Counted from the first letter of the stretch, positions 4,889 to 12,939 are shown. The stretch is DNA of 13,123 bases from an uncultured Lachnospiraceae bacterium (GCA_947631075.1 CANRJU010000048.1:1-13123), one strand, 5' to 3'. Notes: generated by a model from the letters alone, not told the origin. Numbers and translations: made by a program.

Positions 4889-6895
4889 ATGGAATTTTTT
4901 TCTGTGGAAAATGAGAAGCTGTATTTCAGAAATGACGGGGAGCTTTTGCGGATTATGCCGTGGGGAAAAAACAGTCTCCGGGTGGAGTCGTCGCTAGTGG
5001 ATGCGATTCCGGAGGGGGAGATTGCGCTGCTGGAGCCTGACGCAGAGACTGGAAAGGTGCAGGCAGAAATCCGGGACGAGAGGCACGCTTCAGTTCAGAA
5101 TGGCAATATTACGGCGGAGCTTCTTGTGCAGGAGTGGGGGAACGGTCTCCAGATTACATTCAAAAACCAGAAGGGCGAGGTCCTGCTGCGGGAGATTTCA
5201 AACGGGGGAGCGCTGACGAGAAGGGCGAGGGAATTCCGCTCTCTGCCGGGAGGAAATTATCATTTGACCGTGACATTTGAATCGGAGCCGAGTGAAAAAA
5301 TATATGGGATGGGACAGTATCAGCAGGAAATTCTGGATTTAAAGGGGTGCAATCTGGAGCTGGCGCACCGCAATTCTCAGGCGAGTATTCCCTTTTATGT
5401 GTCCAGTCTGGGATATGGCTTTTTGTGGCACAACGCTGCGGTAGGCGAGGTGCATTTTGGGAAAAATACAACGGAGTGGACGGCAAATTCCACGAAAAAA
5501 CTGGATTACTGGATTACGGCGGGGGACACGCCGGATCAGATTGAAAAGCAGTACGCGTCCGTGACGGGAACCGCGCCGATGATGCCGGAGTACGGTTTGG
5601 GATTCTGGCAGTGCAAGCTGCGCTATTATAATCAGGACGAGGTCCTCGGGGTGGCGCGGGGATATAAGGAACGCGGGATTCCGCTGGACGTGCTGGTTAT
5701 TGATTATTATCACTGGCCCCGCTGTGGCGACTGGCGCTTTGATGAGGAATATTTCCCCGATCCCAAGGCGATGGTGGACAAGCTCCATGAAATGGGAATC
5801 GAGACGATGGTCTCCATCTGGCCCCAGGTGGAGTGGCGAAGTGAAAATTTTGAGGCAATGCGGCAGCAGGGGCTTCTGGTCAAGCAGACGGCGGGCGTGG
5901 ATGTTCAGATGATTTTCCACGGAAATAATGTGTTTATGGACGCCACGAATCCGAGAACCCGGGAGTATGTCTGGGAAAAATGCAAGAAGAATTATGCGGA
6001 TCTGGGCGTCCGGACGTTCTGGCTGGACGAGGCGGAGCCCGAGTACAATAATTATGATTATGAATTGTATCAATATCATGCGGGACCGGTTTCCCAGATT
6101 GGAAATATTTATCCGAGAGAGTATTCCCGGTTGTTTTACGAGGGACAAAAGGAGATGGGACAGGAGGATATTGTCAATCTGGTCCGCTGCGCTTGGGTGG
6201 GGAGCCAGCGCTATGGCGCGCTTGTCTGGTCGGGAGATATATGGTCCAGCTATGAGGATTTCAGAAAGCAGATCTGCGCCGGCCTCCATATGGGGCTGTG
6301 CGGTATTCCGTGGTGGACGACGGATATCGGGGGCTTTCACGGCGGAGATGTGAACAGTGAGGATTTCCGTGAGCTGCTGATCCGCTGGTTCCAGTTCGGC
6401 ACCTTCTGTCCGGTCATGCGGCTGCACGGACTGCGTATGCCGGGAAAGGATATCATCAATCAGGCGGGAGAGGTCAGGGAGTGGACCGGCGCGGACAATG
6501 AGGTGTGGAGCTACGGGGAGGACAATTATCGGATCATGGTGAAATTTATCCGAATCCGCGAGAAAATGCGGGATTATATCCGCTCTCTTATGAAAAAGGC
6601 GCACGAGGACGGAACGCCGATTATGCGGACACTGTTTTATGAATTTCCACAGGATAAGGCGGCGTGGGATATTACGGATGAGTACATGTTTGGCGGCGAT
6701 ATACTTGTCGCGCCGGTCTGCCATGAGCACGCTGTCTCCCGAGAGGTATATCTCCCGGCGGGCGCCTCGTGGGTTCATGCCGGGACCGGCGACGCCTATG
6801 AGGGGGGAACGAGCTGCCAGATTGAGGCGGCAATCGACACGATTCCGGTATTTTTGCGAGAGGGCGCTCAGGGGTATCTGGTGGGGGAGATTTGA
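4889..6895 (+). CDS. Glycoside hydrolase family 31 (alpha-xylosidase / alpha-glucosidase type)
   Basis: I place the start at ATG 4889, behind GGAGGGG (4878-4884), giving 668 residues. An upstream TTG at 4862 in the same frame has no ribosome site. GH31 enzymes release alpha-linked sugars with retention. The protein has an N-terminal beta-sandwich (about 1-225), a TIM barrel opening around GFWQCKLRYY, the nucleophile motif WLDEAEPE with D380, the acid/base motif WSGDIWSS with D450, the late barrel motif CPVMRLHG (about 507-514) and a C-terminal beta domain. The WLD..EPE form resembles alpha-xylosidase-like GH31 members more than classic alpha-glucosidases, but the substrate cannot be fixed. 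There is no signal peptide, so it probably acts in the cytoplasm on imported oligosaccharides. It lies 43 bp after hsdR without an obvious promoter or terminator between, although the functions are unrelated. Confidence 0.93.
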   Translation: MEFFSVENEKLYFRNDGELLRIMPWGKNSLRVESSLVDAIPEGEIALLEPDAETGKVQAEIRDERHASVQNGNITAELLVQEWGNGLQITFKNQKGEVLLREISNGGALTRRAREFRSLPGGNYHLTVTFESEPSEKIYGMGQYQQEILDLKGCNLELAHRNSQASIPFYVSSLGYGFLWHNAAVGEVHFGKNTTEWTANSTKKLDYWITAGDTPDQIEKQYASVTGTAPMMPEYGLGFWQCKLRYYNQDEVLGVARGYKERGIPLDVLVIDYYHWPRCGDWRFDEEYFPDPKAMVDKLHEMGIETMVSIWPQVEWRSENFEAMRQQGLLVKQTAGVDVQMIFHGNNVFMDATNPRTREYVWEKCKKNYADLGVRTFWLDEAEPEYNNYDYELYQYHAGPVSQIGNIYPREYSRLFYEGQKEMGQEDIVNLVRCAWVGSQRYGALVWSGDIWSSYEDFRKQICAGLHMGLCGIPWWTTDIGGFHGGDVNSEDFRELLIRWFQFGTFCPVMRLHGLRMPGKDIINQAGEVREWTGADNEVWSYGEDNYRIMVKFIRIREKMRDYIRSLMKKAHEDGTPIMRTLFYEFPQDKAAWDITDEYMFGGDILVAPVCHEHAVSREVYLPAGASWVHAGTGDAYEGGTSCQIEAAIDTIPVFLREGAQGYLVGEI

Positions 6896-6986
6896 CAGGA
6901 TAAGGTCTTGCCATTTCTCGCATTTGCGAGTATAAAAGTATCAAATCTGGATTTAGTAAATCGTGATTTGGTATTGTTTTATCCTG
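6896..6986. repeat. 91-bp palindromic element with 8-bp terminal inverted repeats
   Basis: The segment begins CAGGATAA and ends TTATCCTG, an exact 8-bp terminal inverted repeat. Inside are a perfect hairpin CTCGCA-TT-TGCGAG and two evenly spaced small palindromes, AAATC-TG-GATTT (6943-6954) and AAATC-GT-GATTT (6958-6969), centres 15 bp apart. It could be a MITE-like or REP-like element, a structured leader, or a binding-site pair for the gene at 7102. No target duplication is visible. Confidence 0.45.
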
Positions 6987-7101
6987 CACGCAGAGCACAA
7001 ACAAGGTGTAGCTCAAGGACGGGGATGCGGAAGAAGTTTGCCTGTATGATCTTGAGACGATTGTAAATTTTAACAGATAGCTGGAGGAGCCAAGGCGAAG
7101 A

Positions 7102-7572
7102 ATGAAAAGCAACATGACAACCCTGTGTTACATTGAAAAAGAAAATCAATACCTTATGATGCACAGGATAAAAAAGGAAAAGGATATCAACAAGGACAAA
7201 TGGGTAGGAATCGGCGGGCATTTTGAGGAGGACGAATCCCCGGAGGAATGTCTGCTCCGCGAGGTTTCCGAGGAGACGGGCCTCAAGCTTTTGAGTTATC
7301 GCCTTCGGGGAATTATAACATTTATTTCCGACAGATGGCAGACCGAGTACATGTTTTTATATACCGCGGACCGCTTTGAGGACGAGGTCGGCAGCTGTGA
7401 TGAGGGAAATCTGGAGTGGGTGGACAAGGCTCTCGTTTATGAGCTTCCCATCTGGGAGGGGGACAAGATTTTTTTTCGGCTGCTGGAGCAGGACGCGCCC
7501 TTTTTTTCGTTAAAGCTGCGGTATATGGGAGAAGAGCTGACCGAGGCGGTCTTAAATGGCGAATATTTATGA
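7102..7572 (+). CDS. Nudix hydrolase (MutT-like, 8-oxo-dGTP diphosphatase type)
   Basis: This 156-residue protein carries a perfect Nudix box GX5EX7REUXEEXGU: G39, E45, R53-E54, E57-E58, G60-L61. That loop-helix-loop binds Mg2+ and hydrolyses a nucleoside diphosphate linked to another group. The overall form, with the box near residue 39 and an EWV segment around 104-106, fits MutT/MutX-like enzymes that clear oxidised purine nucleotides, but the substrate of Nudix proteins is hard to read from sequence. ATG 7102 has GGAGGAG about 13 bases upstream, a little far. The next gene follows after 31 bp, so the two are probably cotranscribed. The ~205-bp stretch before it holds the palindromic element. 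Confidence 0.92.
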   Translation: MKSNMTTLCYIEKENQYLMMHRIKKEKDINKDKWVGIGGHFEEDESPEECLLREVSEETGLKLLSYRLRGIITFISDRWQTEYMFLYTADRFEDEVGSCDEGNLEWVDKALVYELPIWEGDKIFFRLLEQDAPFFSLKLRYMGEELTEAVLNGEYL

Positions 7573-7603
7573 GAATATAGGCAGCAGATAGGAGGAAATT
7601 CCA

Positions 7604-8074
7604 ATGACAGAAAAGACAAATGTAATGCGGCTGCTGGAGCAGAAAAAGGTATCCTATACGCCGCATTTTTACGGGGGCACCGAGGCAATCAGCGGCGTGG
7701 AGGTGGCGAAGATTCTGGGACAGGATCCGGACCGGGTGTTCAAGACGCTGGGGACGACGGCGAAAAGCGGCGAGCACTATGTATTTATGGTGCCGGTGGA
7801 GCGTGAGCTGGATCTGAAAAAAGCGGCGAAGGCCGTGCATGAAAAGAGCATTGAGATGCTGAAATCCAAGGAGCTTCTGCCGCTCACCGGCTATATTCAC
7901 GGAGGCTGCTCGCCGATTGGGATGAAAAAGCAGTTCAAGACGGTGATTGATAAATCCGCGGAGAATTTTGATACCATTTTTTTCAGCGCCGGGAAAATCG
8001 GCTGCCAGGTGGAAACAACGCTGAAGGGGCTACAGAAGCTCGTCCGGGTGGAGTCCGGAGATATTAGTGTGTGA
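7604..8074 (+). CDS. ybaK: YbaK/EbsC-type Cys-tRNA(Pro)/Cys-tRNA(Cys) deacylase
   Basis: The 156-residue protein has the full length and motifs of the YbaK family, a trans-editing factor that frees cysteine mischarged onto tRNA-Pro by prolyl-tRNA synthetase. Visible features are the conserved lysine in VFKTL (K47), the segment HYVFMVPVERELDLKKAAKA, and the glycine-rich loop GYIHGGCSPIG (96-106) that shapes the active site with K47. GGAGG stands eight bases before ATG 7604. It is cytoplasmic and most likely shares a transcript with the Nudix gene 31 bp upstream. The composition is GC-richer than the AbiE genes that follow, which marks a boundary at about 8075. Confidence 0.93.
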   Translation: MTEKTNVMRLLEQKKVSYTPHFYGGTEAISGVEVAKILGQDPDRVFKTLGTTAKSGEHYVFMVPVERELDLKKAAKAVHEKSIEMLKSKELLPLTGYIHGGCSPIGMKKQFKTVIDKSAENFDTIFFSAGKIGCQVETTLKGLQKLVRVESGDISV

Positions 8075-8137
8075 ATAGAAATTGATATGTTGCGGGTGCT
8101 CGGGTTTCCGAAAGAGAACAGAAAAAGTTTCTATTCA
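8072..8137. promoter_or_regulatory. 10-bp inverted repeat abutting the AbiE promoter (possible operator)
   Basis: TGAATAGAAA (8072-8081) and TTTCTATTCA (8128-8137) are exact reverse complements 46 bp apart. The left arm includes the ybaK stop codon and the right arm ends at the base before the -35 box. AbiEi antitoxins are known to repress their own promoter by binding inverted repeats, so these arms are candidate operators. A ybaK transcript stem or an insertion scar are alternatives. Confidence 0.45.
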
Positions 8138-8166
8138 TTGACAAAGTGTAATATGATTGATATAAT
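8138..8166 (+). promoter_or_regulatory. Perfect-consensus promoter of the AbiE operon
   Basis: TTGACA (8138-8143), a 17-base spacer and TATAAT (8161-8166) match the vegetative consensus exactly. The leader is about 50 bases long and AT-rich, followed by AAGGTG before ATG 8224. So strong a promoter implies that the operon is held down by a repressor, fitting AbiEi autoregulation. Confidence 0.8.
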
Positions 8167-8223
8167 AATTACGGAATTAAAATATTAAATATAAAAACAA
8201 TATATCAAGAGAAGGTGATCCGG

Positions 8224-8877
8224 ATGACCTATACGGAATTTATAAGTAATCAATTAAATAAATTTCAAATAGGAAAGCCGATTTATACAAGTGATATTGC
8301 GATAAAGCTTGCGGACGAATATGGATTGCAGCCCCAAAAAGCGGCAGCGGCGACGGCTGTTGTTTTTAAAAGACTTATGGATAATGATAATTTTCCCAAT
8401 CTTCGTTTTTATCAGAAAGGCATTTATTATTTTACTGCTGTTACACCTTTTGGCGAAGCAGGGATTGATAAAGAATGTCTGATTGCAGACAAATATCTTT
8501 TACCGGACAATGGATATGAAACAGGCTATACAATGCTTTACCGTATAGGACTTACCTCCCAACTGCCGCGACAGCGTTGTATTGCTACAAACAAAGCCGT
8601 TGACTGTACTCGTATGGACCATAAACTCAGTGTGATGGTGCAGCCGCCCAAAACAATTATTAACAGGACAAATAAAGAATATTTGCAATTTCTTGATGTT
8701 TTGGATTTAATGGAAAAGGCCCCCATAGACGCTAAACATCCATATAAATTGCTGGCGGCCTATGTTCGTCAGGCAGAACTTAAATATGAGAGACTGCTCT
8801 CTCTGGCAGATCGGTATTATACCAAAAAGACAATATTACAGCTTGCACATGTGGCAGGGGAAGGAGATGCAGAGTGA
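8224..8877 (+). CDS. abiEi: AbiEi-family antitoxin / transcriptional regulator
   Basis: I choose ATG 8224, six bases after AAGGTG; an in-frame GTG at 8215 lies within that ribosome site. The 217-residue protein begins with a winged-helix-like segment (about residues 10-75: KPIYTSDIAIKLADEYGLQ, then KAAAATAVVFKRLMD), as in AbiEi-type proteins that bind DNA and repress their own operon. The remainder resembles the DUF6088-type partner found next to AbiEii toxins; this assignment rests on the neighbour as much as on the sequence. It overlaps the toxin gene by four bases (GTGA), the normal coupled arrangement. AT-rich codon use differs from the surrounding genes, suggesting horizontal acquisition. 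Confidence 0.8.
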   Translation: MTYTEFISNQLNKFQIGKPIYTSDIAIKLADEYGLQPQKAAAATAVVFKRLMDNDNFPNLRFYQKGIYYFTAVTPFGEAGIDKECLIADKYLLPDNGYETGYTMLYRIGLTSQLPRQRCIATNKAVDCTRMDHKLSVMVQPPKTIINRTNKEYLQFLDVLDLMEKAPIDAKHPYKLLAAYVRQAELKYERLLSLADRYYTKKTILQLAHVAGEGDAE

Positions 8878-9878
8878 AACTTCATCAGGATAATAATGCG
8901 TTTCGTGTTCTAATTGAGGACATTCATAATAAAACAGGGTACCGTACAGATGTTCTGGAGAAGGACTATTATGTAGTTCTGATACTTTCGGAACTTGCCG
9001 CAAAGCAAAATGACGGCCTGCCTGCATATTTTAAAGGAGGCACTGCTTTATATAAGGCGCTGAAGTCTACTAATCGTTTTTCTGAGGATATTGATTTGTC
9101 TGTGGATACGAGAGGCTGTACCAACACTCAAAATAACAAGCGTCTGGAAAATGCTACAAAAAAATATAGCGCTTTACCGCGTGACAGGGAACAGGGAAAA
9201 ACAAATCGTTCGGAGGTAATTGCGGTTTATGTTTATAAGCCCATAACAAGTTTTGATGCTAATGATTCACTGCAACGTTTTGGAAGGGTGAAAATCGAAG
9301 CAACATCTTTTACAATCAGTGAGCCGGTTACAAATCTTGAAGTTGCGCCAATGCTTTATGATTTTGCTACTGATGGGCAAAAGCGGATATTAGAACGGGA
9401 ATATGATGTTATGCCCTTTAGTGTGCAGACTATTACCATTGAGCGAATTTTTATAGATAAATTGTTTGCTGCCGAATCTTATGTGCGCAAGTCAGATAAT
9501 CCGCATCGTGCATTTGAGGCCGCAAAGCATATTTATGATTTGACAGTTTTGTACGGAAATCCAAAGGTAAAAGTTCTGCTTTGTGATGTAGTACAGATGA
9601 AAAAACTTTTGCAGATCCGAATGGTAGAGGAGAGGGAACGAAGGGATGGTATTCCTGCCGTTTTTCCCCGTGAGTTCCACTTCTTTACGGAAGCAGCTAA
9701 TAATTGTAAAGTAAAAAACGCATATGAAACAATGCAGAGGCAGTATGTGCTTCGTGATAGCGATCGAATAAATTATGATACTGCGATGAAGATATTGCTT
9801 GAAATTCAAAAGGAACTTGTAAGAAATGTTGCCTGGTTGAATTGCCAGCTGCCCTTGAATGTAAAAATTACAACTTAG
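8874..9878 (+). CDS. abiEii: AbiEii/AbiGii-family nucleotidyltransferase toxin
   Basis: This 334-residue protein carries the nucleotidyltransferase signature of AbiEii toxins: FKGGTALYK (GGT at 55-57) followed by RFSEDIDL (68-75), with D72 and D74 as metal ligands. A later IERIFIDKLFA segment with K196 and a HRAFEAAKHIYDL segment ending near D222 match the conserved second half. AbiE systems abort phage infection by stopping growth; the related mycobacterial MenT enzymes add nucleotides to tRNA acceptor ends. GTG 8874 is preceded by AAGGAGA and overlaps the antitoxin stop, so translation is coupled. All key residues are present, so I expect an active toxin. The genes are AT-rich relative to their neighbours. 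Confidence 0.9.
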   Translation: MKLHQDNNAFRVLIEDIHNKTGYRTDVLEKDYYVVLILSELAAKQNDGLPAYFKGGTALYKALKSTNRFSEDIDLSVDTRGCTNTQNNKRLENATKKYSALPRDREQGKTNRSEVIAVYVYKPITSFDANDSLQRFGRVKIEATSFTISEPVTNLEVAPMLYDFATDGQKRILEREYDVMPFSVQTITIERIFIDKLFAAESYVRKSDNPHRAFEAAKHIYDLTVLYGNPKVKVLLCDVVQMKKLLQIRMVEERERRDGIPAVFPREFHFFTEAANNCKVKNAYETMQRQYVLRDSDRINYDTAMKILLEIQKELVRNVAWLNCQLPLNVKITT

Positions 9879-9971
9879 GAACAATTATTTCAAAAGTAAT
9901 TTATAACACTTAGCGGGATGCACGCAAAAAAGCAATAACTTGTATTTACAGACTTGAACAGAGGTGATTGA

Positions 9972-10337
9972 ATGAACTTTTTGTTTGTAGCGCTGGGCGG
10001 GGCGCTGGGAGCTGTGGGGAGATATGCCATAAGCCTTATACCGGTTAAGACAGAGTTCCCGATCTTGACACTGGTGACAAATATAATAGGCGCAGTGCTG
10101 ATCGGCTTTATCGCAGGACTGGCCAGTGAAAATGAAAACGCGTCGCCCCAGGCAGTTCTGTTCTGGAAAACCGGTGTATGCGGCGGTTTCACAACATTTT
10201 CGACCTTTTCGCTGGAAGCGTATAATCTGCTGGGGCGCGGTTTCTACTTTTTAGGCGGCCTATATGTCATATTAAGCGTTGCGGGCTGTATCGCCGGTGT
10301 GTTTTTAGGGAAAAAGCTGAGCCTGCTGTTCAGATAA
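9972..10337 (+). CDS. crcB: CrcB/Fluc fluoride ion channel
   Basis: Fluc proteins are small membrane channels that export F- as antiparallel dimers. The 121-residue length and four hydrophobic segments (about 2-20, 30-52, 63-85, 93-117) are typical. Diagnostic residues are GGALGAVGRY (9-18), the pore asparagine N37 (TLVTNIIGA) and GVCGGFTTFSTFS (68-80), with the phenylalanines that line the fluoride path. ATG 9972 follows GAGGTG. Many Firmicutes carry two unlike crcB genes in tandem that form heterodimers; only one is here, so it either forms homodimers or has a partner elsewhere. I see no fluoride riboswitch in the 93 bp before it. Confidence 0.93.
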   Translation: MNFLFVALGGALGAVGRYAISLIPVKTEFPILTLVTNIIGAVLIGFIAGLASENENASPQAVLFWKTGVCGGFTTFSTFSLEAYNLLGRGFYFLGGLYVILSVAGCIAGVFLGKKLSLLFR

Positions 10338-10353
10338 GGCATTCGAACCATGC

Positions 10354-10479
10354 TTACACCGGCCGCATAATCTCCGACTCCAGCTTTTTCAGCTCATCGA
10401 TGGATAGGGATGGAATACAATCTGCAATGTCCTCCAGAGACATCTTGCCCTTTCGAATCAACCTCGTCGCTGTTGCCAT
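10354..10479 (-). pseudogene. Fragment resembling the C-terminus of a Rpn/PD-(D/E)XK transposase-like protein
   Basis: On the minus strand, 41 residues from ATG 10479 to TAA 10354 read as a helical, charged tail (ATRLIRKGKMSLEDIAD, then LSIDELKKLE). Such a two-helix segment is typical of the ends of Rpn-family nuclease proteins. No nuclease domain precedes it, the ATG has no ribosome site, and the frame is open upstream only back to a TAG about 63 bases away, so it is probably a remnant. It is convergent with crcB, 16 bp from its stop. The family call is by resemblance and moderately uncertain. Confidence 0.4.
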
Positions 10480-10552
10480 AAATATATTATATTGCAGTAG
10501 GGGATTTGCGAAAAGAAAACACAGATTCTTCTGAATTTTCCCCTAAAAAGAC

Positions 10553-10581
10553 TTGTGTGCGTTATATAGATATGCTATCCT
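10553..10581 (+). promoter_or_regulatory. Promoter of the flavin reductase-like gene
   Basis: TTGTGT (10553-10558), a 17-base spacer and TATCCT (10576-10581) with an upstream TG (TGCTATCCT), an extended -10. The transcript would begin near 10588 and reach AGGAGG just before ATG 10619. Confidence 0.5.
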
Positions 10582-10618
10582 ATGAATATAATAAAATCAT
10601 TTTCAGGAGGAAAGCAAA

Positions 10619-11170
10619 ATGAGAAAAAATTTTGGAGTAAAGCCGTGGGTCTACCCGCAGCCGGTGCTGATGATCGGCACATATGATGAGAACGGAAAAG
10701 CGAATCTGATGAACGCCGCCTGGGGCGGACAATATGGGGCGAACACCGTGATGCTCAGCCTGGGCGCCCACAAGACGACGGACAACATCAAGCTGAAAGG
10801 CGCCTTTACCGTTAGCTTTGCTACCGTGGCGACGATAGTTCCCTGCGACTATGTGGGAATCGTCTCGGGCAATGACGAGCCGGACAAACTGGAAATAGCG
10901 GGATTTACGACCCAGAAGGCGGAGAATGTGGATGCTCCGATTATCAACGAGCTGCCGCTGACGCTGGAGTGCAAGCTGTCCAAATTTAATGAGGACGGCG
11001 TTGTGGTCGGTGAAATTGTGAATGTCTGCGCCGATGAGAGTATTCTGACCGATGGCAATGTGGATTATAAAAAGCTGGATGCCATTATTTTTGATCCTGC
11101 CGGCGCGGCCTATATCCGTCTCGGCGAAAAAGTGGGGAACGCTTTTAAGGACGGCGGAAAATTAAAGTGA
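10619..11170 (+). CDS. Flavin reductase-like / flavoredoxin-type FMN-binding protein
   Basis: This 183-residue protein fits the flavin reductase-like split-barrel family that binds FMN and passes electrons from NAD(P)H or partner proteins. Visible family features are the opening PQPVLMIGTYDENGKANLMNA (residues ~14-34, split-barrel strands), the SLGAHKTTDNIK segment (about 47-58) near the flavin phosphate, and the later NELPLTLECKL strand. It is short, single-domain and lacks a signal peptide, so it is cytoplasmic. The physiological substrate is not readable; possible roles are flavin reduction or oxidative stress protection. AGGAGG stands just before ATG 10619. The stop codon overlaps the start of the next gene (TGATG). 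Confidence 0.88.
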   Translation: MRKNFGVKPWVYPQPVLMIGTYDENGKANLMNAAWGGQYGANTVMLSLGAHKTTDNIKLKGAFTVSFATVATIVPCDYVGIVSGNDEPDKLEIAGFTTQKAENVDAPIINELPLTLECKLSKFNEDGVVVGEIVNVCADESILTDGNVDYKKLDAIIFDPAGAAYIRLGEKVGNAFKDGGKLK

Positions 11171-12939
11171 TGAATCTGACAAATTTTTTAAAACAGATAG
11201 ATTCCATTACAGGACAATATTCATCAGAACAATTAAGCGCTTTCATCCACAATATGGGGCGCAGTCTGCCGGAGCATTATAGGGAGAATTTTTTAAAGCG
11301 GCTGAAAGAGGCGGGTGATAAAACATCCGTTGAGGATGCGGCCGCGGATGAGAAATTTCGAGAGGAATGCAATCTTGTAAAGAAAAATCTGAGACTGATT
11401 GACTCGCAGAATATTATGATTGAAAGCGTTTTTAATGGGGAATATAATGGCTGGTATGATTACGACGCGGATGAGGAGTTCTGTTATACGGATGACAGCG
11501 GCATTTCTGATATGCTGGAACAGGCCTGCGACTTGATTCATGCCTGTATGGACATGGGAAAATATAAAGAGGGATATGAAATCGGGCGGCAACTGTTTTC
11601 AACGACAATTTTTTGTTATAGTGAATATTACGATAGTGAAGAACTGACCTTTGAAGATATGACGCGACATGAACTTGTGGAACGTGATATAAAGGAAGTG
11701 GCTCTTGACATAGCTTATTGCGCATATAATGCCGCAATGCGAAAAAATCGAACCAAATGGGTGTATGAAATTATTAAAGACGTAAAGACGGCCGAGATTA
11801 CATTGGAGGCAATTATGCAGCACGGAGATGAGGAATTGGCGGATTTTGAGGATTTCCTGCCACTCTGGATCGCGCGTCTTGGCCCGGAGACGGATTCAGC
11901 GGCAGAACGTCTGATTGGCGAGGCGGTCTGTCTGCTGAATGATATTTCGGCTGCGTCGGAGTATGCGGAAAAATATGCGGATATGCACCCCGGTCTGTAC
12001 CTGAGCCTTCTGGAAAGCGGAAAGTCAGAAGACGCAAGCGACATGGCCGCATTGGGGATAAAAGCGTTAGAAAAAATTCCAAAAGAATACAAGATACGCG
12101 GCAGAGTGGCGTTAAAGACATCGGAGTATATAGAGATGGCGACTATGGAACCGGCACTGATGAGGGACTGCTATTTTGCCGCATACGAATCGGATACGAC
12201 TGCGCTCAGTTATCTTCGCGCGCTGCTGTGCGGAGACGGGGAAGAAAACAGAGAAATGCTGCGCGAGGTGTATAAACCATGGAACAATGTCAGAGCACGG
12301 ACTTCTTTTTCTTATGGCATGTATAGCAATCGTCATTTTGAGAGAGAGGTGAACAGTCCGGACAGAAATGTGATTTTAATGGTCAAATTTTTTGATGGGC
12401 AGTTTGACGAGGTGCTGACAAAAGGATTGAATTACACGAAAGCCCTGGGTTGGACCGGAACTTTCATGAAACAGGGGATTGCGCTTTTTTTGCTATATCT
12501 GAACGAGAACTGGCAGGGGTGTCAGGGGACCCGGCAGATGGCGCGAATAGTCCGAACGGCCATGAATTTTTCGACGGAAGAATATGGGAGAGGCACGGCG
12601 AAATACAGGGATATAAGCGACGACGCCCTTTTTGAACAGGTGTTTCTGAAGTGGAAGGCCATTACGCCGATGGAGCCGAATATTAAAGAAAAAGTAATCC
12701 GAAAAATAACTTCTCTGCTTGAAAAAAGGACGGAAGGAATTATGGAGGCAAACCGCAGGAATTATTACGGCGAATGCGCGCAGTACATCGCGGCGCTGGG
12801 AGAAGCACGGGAGTCAATGGGCGATATAGCAGCGAAGCAGAGGCTTATGACGTCGTACAGGGATAAATATTCCCGGAGAAGTTCATTTAAAGCGGAGCTG
12901 ATTGCTTACGGGTGGATCGACATCGGGAAGAAGAAATGA
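11170..12939 (+). CDS. Conserved-looking helical-repeat protein of unknown function
   Basis: I do not recognise a named family. The 589-residue product is acidic, with no signal peptide, membrane span, Walker motif or metal cluster. It consists of amphipathic helix pairs, for example the segments around 190-300 (AERLIGEAVCLLNDISAAS, then YLSLLESGKSEDASDMAAL), typical of a TPR-like alpha-solenoid scaffold. The N-terminal ~50 residues (NFLKQIDSITGQYSSEQLS) look like a separate helical domain. Similar solenoids accompany SWIM-zinc-finger proteins in Firmicutes, but no SWIM motif is present. ATG 11170 overlaps the upstream stop (TGATG), so it is translationally coupled to the flavin protein; GTG 11167 is an alternative start. 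A terminator follows 30 bp after its stop. Confidence 0.75.
   Translation: MNLTNFLKQIDSITGQYSSEQLSAFIHNMGRSLPEHYRENFLKRLKEAGDKTSVEDAAADEKFREECNLVKKNLRLIDSQNIMIESVFNGEYNGWYDYDADEEFCYTDDSGISDMLEQACDLIHACMDMGKYKEGYEIGRQLFSTTIFCYSEYYDSEELTFEDMTRHELVERDIKEVALDIAYCAYNAAMRKNRTKWVYEIIKDVKTAEITLEAIMQHGDEELADFEDFLPLWIARLGPETDSAAERLIGEAVCLLNDISAASEYAEKYADMHPGLYLSLLESGKSEDASDMAALGIKALEKIPKEYKIRGRVALKTSEYIEMATMEPALMRDCYFAAYESDTTALSYLRALLCGDGEENREMLREVYKPWNNVRARTSFSYGMYSNRHFEREVNSPDRNVILMVKFFDGQFDEVLTKGLNYTKALGWTGTFMKQGIALFLLYLNENWQGCQGTRQMARIVRTAMNFSTEEYGRGTAKYRDISDDALFEQVFLKWKAITPMEPNIKEKVIRKITSLLEKRTEGIMEANRRNYYGECAQYIAALGEARESMGDIAAKQRLMTSYRDKYSRRSSFKAELIAYGWIDIGKKK

Noticed and set aside
5339..6778. 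Long open frame on the minus strand (479 codons) opposite the GH31 gene
   Set aside because: It is antisense to a gene with clear GH31 catalytic motifs. Its composition (Arg/Ile/His-rich) is typical of a shadow frame in GC-rich coding DNA, and it has no recognisable domain.
7012..7080. Frame reading LKDGDAEEVCLYDLETIVNFNR to a TAG, looking like a protein tail
   Set aside because: Closed by TAG at 7009-7011, no start codon or ribosome site, and no recognised family; could be a gene remnant but 22 residues are not enough.
9879..9971. Fluoride riboswitch expected before crcB
   Set aside because: I could not find the conserved GG..GATGG and later CTGATG-type elements; only a short AT-rich leader and a GAGGTG ribosome site are visible.
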